64,000 bases of DNA from Agrobacterium leguminum (lineage in GTDB: Bacteria > Pseudomonadota > Alphaproteobacteria > Rhizobiales > Rhizobiaceae). Positions 9,902 through 18,330 of the stretch are shown piece after piece. The stretch is from NCBI RefSeq assembly GCF_015704895.1, contig NZ_JADQWB010000011.1, positions 1 to 64,000 on the forward strand. The letters run 5' to 3'. The notes below the pieces were generated by a model. The model was not told where the DNA came from, ran no database searches, and saw only the letters and a program-made list of their open reading frames with translations. Position numbers and translations under genes: made by a program. Positions within the stretch are counted from its first letter, which is position 1, and every line of letters begins with the position of its first letter.

Positions 9902-10855
9902 ATGGTTCACCACAGCGATTTTTCAGATCGCGTCTCCGACGCGCCATCCAATAACTGGGTCTATCGGATTTTGCCGAGGCCCCTCTGGCCCTATGCGCAA
10001 CTGGCCCGGTGGGATCGCCCCATCGGCTGGCAATTGCTGATGTGGCCATGTTTCTGGTCCGCAGCCCTTGCGGCAAATGTCGCGATGGCGAGCGGCGGCT
10101 TTTCCTGGGCGACGCTGATCTGGCATCTGGTGCTGTTCTTCATCGGGTCGGTGGCGATGCGCGGCGCGGGTTGCACCTATAATGATCTGGCTGACCACAA
10201 GATCGACATGGCCGTGGCGCGCACCCGTTCGCGGCCGCTGCCTTCAGGCCGCGTGAGCCGGTCGCAGGCCAAGCTCTTCATCGTCCTGCAGGCGCTTGCG
10301 GGGCTTGTCGTGCTCCTGCAGTTCAACAGTTTCGCAATCGCGACTGGCATATTCTCGCTGATCTTCGTGGCGATCTATCCCTTCGCCAAGCGCTTCACCA
10401 ACTGGCCGCAATTTTTCCTCGGCCTTGCCTTTTCCTGGGGGGCGCCGATGGGCTGGGCGGGACAGTTCGGATCGATCGCCTGGCCGGCTGTCCTGCTTTA
10501 TGTCGGCTCCATCGCCTGGACGATCGGTTATGATACAATCTACGCCCATCAGGACAAGGAAGACGACACCGCCGTGGGCATCGGTTCAACCGCCCTGCTG
10601 TTTGGCGAGAACACACATCGCTGGCTGGTTTTCCTTTATGGCACAGCCCTTGTCATGATGTTCCTGTCGTTCTGGGTCGCGGGTGTTAACGTCATTGCCT
10701 ATAGCGGCCTTGCCGCTGCGGCCATCATGCTGTTCCGGCAGGTCTGGGTGCTCGATATCGACGATGTCGATCAGTGCCTCGTGCTGTTCAAATCCAACAA
10801 CCGCGTCGGCGTGCTGATTTTCGCGGGCCTCATCCTGCCGCTCCTATTGGCGTAA
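9902..10855 (+). CDS. ubiA: 4-hydroxybenzoate polyprenyltransferase
   Basis: A 317-residue integral membrane prenyltransferase that attaches the polyprenyl tail to 4-hydroxybenzoate in ubiquinone synthesis. The two Asp-rich, magnesium/diphosphate-binding motifs are present: NDLADHKID (about residues 95-103) and DTIYAHQDKEDD (about 210-221). About eight to nine hydrophobic helices follow the family pattern. The protein has a slightly extended N-terminus. The gene is flanked by terminators and so appears to be a single transcription unit. Confidence 0.95.
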   Translation: MVHHSDFSDRVSDAPSNNWVYRILPRPLWPYAQLARWDRPIGWQLLMWPCFWSAALAANVAMASGGFSWATLIWHLVLFFIGSVAMRGAGCTYNDLADHKIDMAVARTRSRPLPSGRVSRSQAKLFIVLQALAGLVVLLQFNSFAIATGIFSLIFVAIYPFAKRFTNWPQFFLGLAFSWGAPMGWAGQFGSIAWPAVLLYVGSIAWTIGYDTIYAHQDKEDDTAVGIGSTALLFGENTHRWLVFLYGTALVMMFLSFWVAGVNVIAYSGLAAAAIMLFRQVWVLDIDDVDQCLVLFKSNNRVGVLIFAGLILPLLLA

Positions 10856-10875
10856 GCCTGTGAAAACACGAAATG

Positions 10876-10912
10876 AAAAAGCCCGGCCGCGTCATCCGCG
10901 CCGGGCTTTTTT
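10876..10912. terminator. Bidirectional terminator between ubiA and the convergent hypothetical gene
   Basis: AAAAAGCCCGG pairs with CCGGGCTTTTTT, giving U-tracts on both strands between two converging genes. Confidence 0.85.
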
Positions 10913-10933
10913 GATTTGTCTGGCTGAAGATTA

Positions 10934-11500
10934 TCAGCTGCGGGCGATGATTTCCTTGCCCTCGATCTTCATGCTCATGCCCAGCGAACCGGTGGAGCGG
11001 CGAACGAGGAAGCGGGGGCGACGCTCCGCGAAATAGGAATGGCGGCGGCGCGGGCGGGTATTCTGGGTGCGCACCTTGCCGAGATGTTCTTCCAGCGGAC
11101 GGGCGACGCCATCGGCTTCCACCATCAGCATGGGAATACGGTAGGCTTCGGACCAGCTGCGCCAGTCGGCGGCGATATCGCAGAGATCGTGGGCGACGAG
11201 AAGCGGAACGCAGAGATCCGGATCGTCATGGTGCAGCTCCAGCGTCACCGTTACCTGTCCGTCGCCATGGTCGATGGCGCGGGCGGCAACGCCCTTGAAG
11301 GCGCGGGCTGGCAAAGCGAAGGACAAAGGCAGGCCGGAAGAGGACAGAACCTTTCTCAGAACAGCGCCCCGTTCATCGAGAGTGACGGCGACATCGGTCG
11401 CGCCATTGCCTTTTCCATAAGTGACCTGTTGCGGAAAACGTGCCGGGTCGAGTCTGAGAGTGGCGACGGCCCAGTCGGGCTTCAGAACGGTCTTGGTCAT
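10934..11500 (-). CDS. Conserved rhizobial protein of unknown function (possibly DUF6101)
   Basis: A 188-residue protein without signal peptide or membrane helix. It opens MTKTVLKPDWAVATLRLDP and has a basic stretch near residues 148-170 (RPRRRHSYFAERRPRFLVRR). The central part has alternating strands such as GQVTVTLELHHDDPDLCVPL. It resembles a family confined to Rhizobiales that I recall as DUF6101; no function is known. It converges on ubiA and shares its terminator. Confidence 0.75.
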   Translation of the reverse strand: MTKTVLKPDWAVATLRLDPARFPQQVTYGKGNGATDVAVTLDERGAVLRKVLSSSGLPLSFALPARAFKGVAARAIDHGDGQVTVTLELHHDDPDLCVPLLVAHDLCDIAADWRSWSEAYRIPMLMVEADGVARPLEEHLGKVRTQNTRPRRRHSYFAERRPRFLVRRSTGSLGMSMKIEGKEIIARS

Positions 11501-11866
11501 GTTTATTCTACCCTTGTTTTACCTGAGAGCCGGTTTCCGGTCTTCTCATCGGGACTTTTCGTCCTCTGATGTCGGGAGAATATCCGCCGCATGTTCGAGA
11601 CTGCTTAAAAATCGCGGTTAAGAAAACTTTGCATTCCCAAATGGTTAGCAAAACACACTGTGGCATGGTTTCGCTTAGGTAAAAGAGATCGGGACAATGC
11701 GGTTTTTATCCCGGCCGAAATTGTGCTCTTTCAAGCTCCGGGCAAGGCGTCTCCCGCATAGTCGGGCAAAGGCTTGCCGTGCGTCCCGATGGAGGCGCGA
11801 TGGGTGGATTGAAAACCGGAGCATTCGGCGTCTGAAGCGACGCGCGGGTCTCCAGGGGGCATTCGG
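11501..11866. other. Intergenic region between divergent genes
   Basis: 366 bases between the divergent hypothetical gene and the DUF1217-repeat gene. It must hold promoters for both. I see no RNA gene, strong terminator or repeat. A GG/GC pair near 11660 has 9 rather than 10 bases between the dinucleotides, so it is not a convincing sigma-54 site. A purine-rich AGGGGG 8 nt before the ATG at 11867 is a plausible ribosome-binding site. Confidence 0.5.
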
Positions 11867-14305
11867 ATGGTATCGACTTATCTCAGCTACGACCTCATCA
11901 ACCGCGATATGAAGGCAAGCCTGTCGCGCGTGTCGCAGCAGGGGCTCATCGAGCGGCAGACGACATATTACAAGGAAAACATCGGCAATGTGAAAAGCGT
12001 CGATGAGTTCCTCGACAACTACCAGCTCTATTCCTATGCCATGGATGCCTTCGGTCTCGGCGAGATGACCTATGCCAAGGCCTTTATGAAAAAGGTGCTG
12101 GAAAGCGATCTGAACGACCAGAACAGCTTCGCCAACAAGCTCACCGACGAGCGCTATCGGGAATTCGCCGCAGCCTTCAACTTCACCACATCGACAAAGA
12201 CCGTTCAGACGGAAGCGCAGCTCGACAAGATGATCGGGCTTTACGATACGTCGATAACCGATCTCGATGACAGCCTTGCGGAAGAGACCCGTTATTACAA
12301 GGCGATTGTCGGCACGGTAACCAATGTCGACCAGCTGCTGCGCAACGACCGCACCCGCGCCTATATCTTTCAGGTCTTCGCCATTGATGAGAAGACCTAT
12401 TCCTATGCCCATATCAAGGGATTGATGACGAGCGACATCAACGATCCCGACAGCTACATCAACCAGAAATACGGCACGGCCTATAATGACGCGGTCGAAA
12501 AACTGACGATGAAGGGCAATATCGAGCTGCACGCGCAGGTCACCGCCCGGATTACCGCAATCGACACCGAACTCGCCGACACCGGTTTGACGGCTGAGGA
12601 GCGCACGGAGCTGGAGGCGGAAAAGGTGACGCGCCAGGACCAGCTGACCCAGCTCGAGGCGGTATTGCCGCCGCAGGATGAGTGGGAAGCGAAGCTCGCC
12701 GCCATCAAGGCCGAGCAGACGACGCTCACCAGCACCGTCACGCAATATAACAAGATGGCGCAGCTTGCCACCGCCTTCGAGTTCAAGAACGACGGCACGG
12801 TGACCGCCGGTCAGGCGCAGACGGCGGATAATCTCAAGGCCCTGACGGATGCCTATATCGGCAGCGCGCCGCGCGTGACGCCAACCGTCGCCACACTGAA
12901 CCGGGATTATTTCGAATCGAAGATCGGTTCGATCAAGACGGTAACCGAACTGACCTCGGATACTCGGCTTCTCAACTATATCAGGACCGCCTTCGACCTT
13001 GACGACCTCACAGTCGTCACGGCAACGATCCAGAATATCCTGACCAGCGATCTGAGCGATCCGAGCAACTACATCGCGACCGTCGGCAAGAACGACAAGC
13101 GCTATATCGCCTTGAGAAATGCCTTCAATTTCCAGACGGACGGAACGCTGGCAGACGGCACGACACCCCAGACGACGGCACAGACCGCGACCACTACCAG
13201 CGGTTATATGACCTATTATAACGACAAGGATGACGCCGCCGACGAGAAGGCGCTGAAGCTGTTCAAGAGCGATATAGCCAGCGTCACTTCCGTCAAGGAT
13301 TTCATCGACAGCAGCGCGGTCTATACCTATGCGCTGAAAGCCGTGGGCCTCGATCCGACCAAGGTGAATTCCGCCGATATTCGCAAGGTCCTCACCAGCG
13401 ATCTGCAGGATAAAAAGAGCTTCGTCTACACGCTGAAAGACGAGCGTTATGTCAAGCTGGCGGAGCTGTTCAACTTCGCCTCCGATGGCAGCGTCGGTAC
13501 ACCGGTTCTGGCGCAGTCGGAAATCGAGATGCAGACCATGTCGGCCGACTACATCAAGAAAAAATCGGCTTTCGGCACGGAAAAGGACAAGGAAACGGCG
13601 ACGAAGGAATCGGAATATTTCACGGCCGAGATGCAGAAGATCAAGACGCTCAAGGAATTCCTGAGCAATGATCGCCTGACCAAATTCGCGATGGAGTCGC
13701 TCGGTATCGATCCCGAAAGCGTGACGAAGGAACAGCTCGAAAAGGCCTTCACCTCGAAGCTCGATGACAAGGACAGCTACGTCAACAAGGAGATGGACCC
13801 GGTCTTCCGCCGCCTCGTCACCGCCTTCAACTTCAATACCGACGGTACGCTTCTTCACGAGGACCGCAGCCTGATCCAGACGCGGCGCGGCCTTTACGAG
13901 ACGCTGGACAATTATCTCACCCAGACGCTGGAAACGCAGGCGGGCGAAGAAAATGCCGGTGTGCGCCTGGCGCTCTATTTCCAGCGCATGGCGGCCGGAA
14001 CGACGTCCTATTACTCGATCCTCGCCGACACGGCGCTCCAGAGCTTCATCAACACCACTTTCGGGATTCCGGACGAACTCGCCAATGCCGAGGTCGATAC
14101 GCAGGTGACGATGATGAAGAAATACTTCGACATCGAGGATTTTCAGGATCCGGAAAAGGTCAAGAAGCTGGTCGCCCGTTTCACCATCATGTACGACAAT
14201 CAGCAGAACACCACCGATCCGATCATGACGCTCTTCAACGGCAGCGGTTCGGTGGGCATCAGCGCCGATACGCTGCTGGCGGTTGCCACGCTGCGGGCGC
14301 GGTAG
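11867..14305 (+). CDS. Six-repeat DUF1217 protein
   Basis: An 812-residue acidic protein made almost entirely of divergent copies of one unit of roughly 75-100 residues, resembling DUF1217. Each unit starts with a YY/YF aromatic pair, continues with a V/L-rich helix (for example NVKSVDEFLDNYQLYSYAM), then a GL/GI-D segment, a (K)VL(E/T)SDLxDxxSF/Y motif, and ends xxYxxLxxAFNF(xxDGT). I count six copies, at about residues 35-106, 140-215, 345-430, 465-545, 585-665 and 705-785. The spacer at about 225-300 is Gln/Glu/Thr-rich and predicted helical or coiled-coil. No signal peptide or membrane segment is seen. DUF1217 proteins occur beside rhizobial flagellar genes, so a link to motility or the flagellar export route is possible but unproven; no flagellar gene is nearby. 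Confidence 0.85.
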   Translation: MVSTYLSYDLINRDMKASLSRVSQQGLIERQTTYYKENIGNVKSVDEFLDNYQLYSYAMDAFGLGEMTYAKAFMKKVLESDLNDQNSFANKLTDERYREFAAAFNFTTSTKTVQTEAQLDKMIGLYDTSITDLDDSLAEETRYYKAIVGTVTNVDQLLRNDRTRAYIFQVFAIDEKTYSYAHIKGLMTSDINDPDSYINQKYGTAYNDAVEKLTMKGNIELHAQVTARITAIDTELADTGLTAEERTELEAEKVTRQDQLTQLEAVLPPQDEWEAKLAAIKAEQTTLTSTVTQYNKMAQLATAFEFKNDGTVTAGQAQTADNLKALTDAYIGSAPRVTPTVATLNRDYFESKIGSIKTVTELTSDTRLLNYIRTAFDLDDLTVVTATIQNILTSDLSDPSNYIATVGKNDKRYIALRNAFNFQTDGTLADGTTPQTTAQTATTTSGYMTYYNDKDDAADEKALKLFKSDIASVTSVKDFIDSSAVYTYALKAVGLDPTKVNSADIRKVLTSDLQDKKSFVYTLKDERYVKLAELFNFASDGSVGTPVLAQSEIEMQTMSADYIKKKSAFGTEKDKETATKESEYFTAEMQKIKTLKEFLSNDRLTKFAMESLGIDPESVTKEQLEKAFTSKLDDKDSYVNKEMDPVFRRLVTAFNFNTDGTLLHEDRSLIQTRRGLYETLDNYLTQTLETQAGEENAGVRLALYFQRMAAGTTSYYSILADTALQSFINTTFGIPDELANAEVDTQVTMMKKYFDIEDFQDPEKVKKLVARFTIMYDNQQNTTDPIMTLFNGSGSVGISADTLLAVATLRAR

Positions 14306-14412
14306 CAGAGAAAGCGCGGACGAGCGACGGGAGGAGCGGGGTTCGCCGGCTTGAGGCTGATGACAAAGCCTCCCGCATACGCGACGTCATCCCCGGGATT
14401 TGTTCTATCCTC

Positions 14413-15363
14413 TTACCATCCCGGCAGCATGTGTCCGGCGCGCAGGCGCGGCATCTTGGGGTAGGTCTTCACATCGCTGTCCATTTCGTCGGCAACGCTC
14501 ATCGGCGAAATATTGTCGAGGCAGGCGGTGATGTGGTCGGTGATGGCATTCACCAGCGAAGGGGAGAGGCCCGGCCGTTTCATCAGGCCGATCTGCACCG
14601 GCGGCAGGGGCGGGAACCCGTCCGCGGCGGTCAGAACCTTCATGCCGGTGCGCAGCGCCGATTCCGGCAGCACCGAGACGGCCATGCCCGCCAGTACGGC
14701 GGCGGCGACGACGGTGGAAGACCAACTCGTGAACAGGACCTGATAGTCCCGCCCATCGGCATCGAGCGCCGAACAGGCAAGCTGGCGCCAGTGGCAATCG
14801 CGCCGCCCGACGGCGAGCGGCACGGGTGCATCGTCCTTCAGCGGATGGTTGGCGGAAGCGACCCAGCAGAGCGGTTCGGTGCGCACCACATCCGAGGAGC
14901 GCGCGCGCGGATTATGGGTGACGAGCGCGATATCCAGCTCGCCGCGCGCCATTTTTTCGGCAAGGCTGACCGAAGGTTCGCAGACGATATAAAGCTCGAC
15001 ATTGGGATGGGTCTTGGCGAAGCGCCCGATAATCTCCGGCATGTAGCGGTCGGCATAGTCATCGGGCGTGCCGATGCGCAGCATGCCTTCCAACCGGTTG
15101 TCGTCGAAGGCGGCGATCGCCTCATTATTGAGGCGGATGATGCGGCGGGCGTAATTCATCAGCTTTTCGCCCTCCGCCGTCAGGCGGTTGCCGCGCCCGT
15201 CCTTGGCGAAAAGCTGCTTGCCGATCCGTTCTTCCAGCCGTCGCATCTGCATGGAAACGGCGGATTGCGTCTTGAAAACGCGGTCTGCGGCCTTGGTGAA
15301 GCTGCCCGTATCGACGATGGCGATGAAGGTATGCAGCTGGTCTATGTCGAGAGGTGCGGACAT
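14413..15363 (-). CDS. LysR family transcriptional regulator
   Basis: A 316-residue LysR-type regulator. The N-terminal winged helix-turn-helix is at about residues 8-66 (TFIAIVDTGSFTKAADRVF, then AVSMQMRRLEERIGKQLF), followed by a periplasmic-binding-protein-like effector domain (about 90-295). The sequence resembles the LrhA/LsrB-type group of rhizobial regulators, but I do not assign a symbol. It is divergent from the DUF1127 gene across about 200 nt, a common arrangement in which a LysR protein controls its neighbour. The C-terminal tail after residue 290 is unusually polar. Confidence 0.92.
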   Translation of the reverse strand: MSAPLDIDQLHTFIAIVDTGSFTKAADRVFKTQSAVSMQMRRLEERIGKQLFAKDGRGNRLTAEGEKLMNYARRIIRLNNEAIAAFDDNRLEGMLRIGTPDDYADRYMPEIIGRFAKTHPNVELYIVCEPSVSLAEKMARGELDIALVTHNPRARSSDVVRTEPLCWVASANHPLKDDAPVPLAVGRRDCHWRQLACSALDADGRDYQVLFTSWSSTVVAAAVLAGMAVSVLPESALRTGMKVLTAADGFPPLPPVQIGLMKRPGLSPSLVNAITDHITACLDNISPMSVADEMDSDVKTYPKMPRLRAGHMLPGW

Positions 15364-15566
15364 GGATGGTCATCCATCAGAATGATTGATGCCTCACATT
15401 AGAAACATTCGTTGGACTGATCAATAGTCTTGCGACATTTTGACACTCAGCAAATCAATATCAACCCCGGGCCGGCGAAACGTCAGGCCCCCAACCCGAG
15501 GCAGCTTCTCGCGCGTGGTGCGCCGGGGGCGGTGCCGCATCGTGCCGTTACGAAAGGATAAGTGTC

Positions 15567-15860
15567 ATGCGCACGGCAGAACGGAGAATGGAACTGGAAC
15601 TCGCAACCTCCCGGCAGAACGATACGCTTCGTCGTGTCGCTGGCCTCTTTGCTTTCCGCGTCAAAACGTTCTTGCAGCGCATCTACAATCGTATCGTGGC
15701 CAATGGCCTCACGGAACTTGATGACCGCCTTCTGGCCGATATCGGTCTGGCGCGCTCGGATGTGAGGGATGCGCTCAATACCGGCCTGCTCGAGGATCCG
15801 ACCGCCCATCTGACCCGCGCCGCACGCAACCGCGCGGTGACCCGGTTCAAGACCGTTTAA
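15567..15860 (+). CDS. DUF1127 small arginine-rich protein
   Basis: A 97-residue basic protein with the DUF1127 core LDDRLLADIGLARSDV near residues 50-65, preceded by a helix containing LQRIYNRI. In Agrobacterium, DUF1127 microproteins have been implicated in phosphate and carbon metabolism and in RNA-related phenotypes; this longer member carries about 45 extra N-terminal residues. The start at 15567 is not certain: the core homology would permit a later start, but no better Met exists between residues 8 and 50. A palindromic element and a terminator follow directly. Confidence 0.85.
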   Translation: MRTAERRMELELATSRQNDTLRRVAGLFAFRVKTFLQRIYNRIVANGLTELDDRLLADIGLARSDVRDALNTGLLEDPTAHLTRAARNRAVTRFKTV

Positions 15861-15861
15861 A

Positions 15862-15905
15862 GCATTTCCGGGAAAGGCGGGCCCCGGTTTTCCGTCCGGA
15901 AATGC
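15862..15905. repeat. 44-nt rhizobial palindromic element, copy 2
   Basis: GCATTTCCGGGAAAGG to CCGTCCGGAAATGC, starting one base after the DUF1127 stop codon; orientation matches copy 4 and is opposite to copies 1 and 3. Confidence 0.85.
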
Positions 15906-16016
15906 ACCAAAACGTTCCAGAATGTTCGGGCAATTCCGGCAGACCTCCAGCCGCCGGAATTGCTTTCGAGCGGAAAAGTTTTCCCCGCAGGGTGATTTGC
16001 CAATAGCCCTGCCTTT

Positions 16017-16055
16017 GCCCGGTGTCAGGCCCCTCGGCCGCGCCGGGCTTTTTTA
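16017..16055 (+). terminator. Rho-independent terminator of the DUF1127 unit
   Basis: GCCCGG (16017-16022) pairs with CCGGGC (16043-16048) and is followed by six T residues. It precedes the stop of the convergent gshA. Confidence 0.75.
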
Positions 16056-16083
16056 ATCGCGGCACAATTTTAGCGGCACTGCC

Positions 16084-17457
16084 TCAATACTGATATTCTT
16101 CGAACACCGGCAGCACGGAGCCGCCCCAGCGACCGTTGTAAAGCGCAAGCAGGTCTTCGGCGAGCGTGGTCTTCTTGGCCAGAACTTCGTCCAGCGACGA
16201 CAGAAACACGGTCTCGTCCTGGCCTTCGCCGTTCAGGCGCTTGCGGTTTTTGAGGCCGGTGCGGGAAATATCGAGCACCTCGCGGGCGAGACCGAGAAGC
16301 GGCTTGCCGGCGATCTCGGCGGAAAGACCCTTGGCCGGAACGGCATCGCGAAGGGCGATGACCTCATCGAAGCTCCAGCCGGCTGTCAGCGTATCGGCAG
16401 CGGTCAACGCCTCGTCATCGTAGAGAAGGCCGACCCAGAAAGCGGGAAGGGCGCAGATGCGTCTCCACGGGCCGCCATCCGCACCGCGCATTTCCAGAAA
16501 GCGCTTCAGGCGCACATCCGGGAACAGGGTGGAAAGATGGTTCGTCCAGTCGCCCATGGTCGGCTGCCAGTCGGCGATTTCGCCTTTCAGCGCCCCGTTC
16601 ATGAACTGGCGGAAAGTGACATGGGTGCAATCATGATATTTGCCGTCGCGCACGATGAAATACATCGGCACGTCGAGCGCCCATTCCACATAGTCCTTGA
16701 AACCGAAGTCATCGCTGAAGGTGAAGGGCAGTACGCCCGAGCGGCGGTTGTCGGTGTCGCGCCAGATATCGCCGCGCCAGGAAAGAAGACCGTTCGGCTT
16801 GCCTTCGGTGAAGGGCGAGGAGGCGAAGAGCGCTGTTGCCAGCGATTGCAGCTTCATGGAAACGCGCATCTTCCGGCGCATGTCCGCTTCGGAGGAGAAA
16901 TCGAGATTAACCTGAATGGTGCAGGTGCGGTACATCATGTCGAGACCCTTGGTCCCGACCTTCGGCATATAGCGCGTCATGATCGCGTAACGCGATTTCG
17001 GCATGCGCGGCGTTTCGTCGTAGCTCCACAGCGGGCTGCCGCCGATGCCGAGGAAACGGATGCCCATCGGCTCGGCCACTTCACGCAGCGTCGCCAGATG
17101 CTGGTTGGATTCCTTGCAGGTCTGGTGCAGGTTTTCGAGCGGCGCACCCGATAGCTCGAACTGGCCGCCCGGCTCGATGGAGATGGCGCCCATGCCGTGC
17201 TGCTCGCCAAGGCCGATGATGTTTCCGCCGTCCATGATCGGCTCCCAGCCGAGCTTTTCCTGCATGCCCTTCAAAAGCGCGGAAATGCTGGCTTCGCCGA
17301 AATAGGGAACGGGACTGTTATCCTCGCGGAAAAACGCGAATTTTTCATGTTCGGTGCCGATGCGGAAATCGGCTTCAGCTTTGCAACCGCCCGCCAGATA
17401 ATCTGTAAGCTCCGTGACGGAGGAGAGGGGAGTCTGGTCGGTCGTGTCGCGTGCCAT
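16084..17457 (-). CDS. gshA: Glutamate-cysteine ligase
   Basis: A 457-residue enzyme making gamma-glutamylcysteine, the first and rate-limiting step of glutathione synthesis. It belongs to the GCS2 (plant/alphaproteobacterial) type rather than the E. coli type. Visible motifs are GTEHEKFAFF (about residues 34-43), ISIEPGGQFELSGAPLENLH (about 95-114) and MYRTCTIQVNLDFSSEADM (about 178-196). Cysteines that could form the redox-regulating disulfides of plant homologues were not checked. It lies about 120 nt from the divergently arranged upstream region and seems monocistronic; rsmE lies upstream on the same strand. Confidence 0.95.
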   Translation of the reverse strand: MARDTTDQTPLSSVTELTDYLAGGCKAEADFRIGTEHEKFAFFREDNSPVPYFGEASISALLKGMQEKLGWEPIMDGGNIIGLGEQHGMGAISIEPGGQFELSGAPLENLHQTCKESNQHLATLREVAEPMGIRFLGIGGSPLWSYDETPRMPKSRYAIMTRYMPKVGTKGLDMMYRTCTIQVNLDFSSEADMRRKMRVSMKLQSLATALFASSPFTEGKPNGLLSWRGDIWRDTDNRRSGVLPFTFSDDFGFKDYVEWALDVPMYFIVRDGKYHDCTHVTFRQFMNGALKGEIADWQPTMGDWTNHLSTLFPDVRLKRFLEMRGADGGPWRRICALPAFWVGLLYDDEALTAADTLTAGWSFDEVIALRDAVPAKGLSAEIAGKPLLGLAREVLDISRTGLKNRKRLNGEGQDETVFLSSLDEVLAKKTTLAEDLLALYNGRWGGSVLPVFEEYQY

Positions 17458-17575
17458 GGCTTACCTTGTTATGACGTCTCTGTTGCGGCGAGGCATATGA
17501 TTGGCAGATAGGGCCGGATCGTATCCGGAGGCAAATGAATTTCTTTTAAAGATGCATGAAGCGCAATGGGGCCAT

Positions 17576-18313
17576 TCAATTCCAGTCGCCGATCGCCGCC
17601 TGAATGACCGCGAGCGCGGCGACGGCGGCGGTATCTGCCCTCAGGATACGCGGCCCGAGCGGAATGGGGGTAACGAAGGCAAGGCCGTGCAGAAGCTCCC
17701 TTTCTTCCTCGGAAAACCCGCCTTCCGGGCCGACCAGCAGGGCAAGTTTGCGCTCCGTGACGGCTTGCAGGATCGGCAGCGGATTTTGCCCCGCATCGCC
17801 TTCGTCGCAATAGATGATGCGCCGGTCGTGGGGCCAGGTCTCGAGCATATCCCTCAGTTTCACCGGCTCGACCACCTCGGGCAGAGACAGTATGCCGCAC
17901 TGCTCGGCGGCTTCGATGGCGTTGGCGCGCAGTTTTTCGGTATTGTGGATCTTGCCCTGAACATGCTGCGTCATCACCGGCTGCAACAGGCCGGCGCCCA
18001 TCTCCACCGCTTTCTGCACCAGATAATCCATGCGCCCGACTTTCAGCGGCGCGAAAAGATAATGCAGGTCCGGGGCGTTCGGTTGGGGCCGTGTCTGCTC
18101 GAGGGGGACGAGCACGATCTTCTTGCGGCTCGGAAAGGCAAGTTTCGCTTTCCATTCGCCGTCGCGACCGTTGAACAGCAGGATTTCCGCACCGTCGGTC
18201 ATGCGCAGCACATTGGCGAGATAATTGAACTGCTCGGCTGTTGCCTCCTGCGCGACGCCTTCGGCAAGGCTGGCTTCGATATACAGGCGTTGCATCCGGA
18301 AATTGGCGCGCAT
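17576..18313 (-). CDS. rsmE: 16S rRNA (uracil1498-N3)-methyltransferase
   Basis: A 245-residue SPOUT-class methyltransferase that modifies U1498 of 16S rRNA. The SAM-binding knot signature [17 protein letters not shown] (about residues 195-211) and [18 protein letters not shown] (about 218-235) are present, with the N-terminal PUA-like segment [10 protein letters not shown]. It follows pit by 17 nt on the same strand, so the two may be co-transcribed. An alternative start at [10 protein letters not shown] (residue 7) is possible. Confidence 0.94.
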   Translation of the reverse strand: MRANFRMQRLYIEASLAEGVAQEATAEQFNYLANVLRMTDGAEILLFNGRDGEWKAKLAFPSRKKIVLVPLEQTRPQPNAPDLHYLFAPLKVGRMDYLVQKAVEMGAGLLQPVMTQHVQGKIHNTEKLRANAIEAAEQCGILSLPEVVEPVKLRDMLETWPHDRRIIYCDEGDAGQNPLPILQAVTERKLALLVGPEGGFSEEERELLHGLAFVTPIPLGPRILRADTAAVAALAVIQAAIGDWN

Positions 18314-18330
18314 GGGATTCTGTTTCAGGT

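Noticed and set aside
11655..11675. Possible sigma-54 promoter (TGGCATGGTTTCGCTT) before the DUF1217 gene
   Set aside because: Only nine bases separate the GG and GC dinucleotides instead of ten, and no activator site or sigma-54-type context was seen.
11675..13858. 727-residue open frame antisense to the DUF1217-repeat gene
   Set aside because: Composition follows the complement of a real, repetitive GC-rich gene. It has no recognisable domain and lacks a plausible ribosome-binding site.
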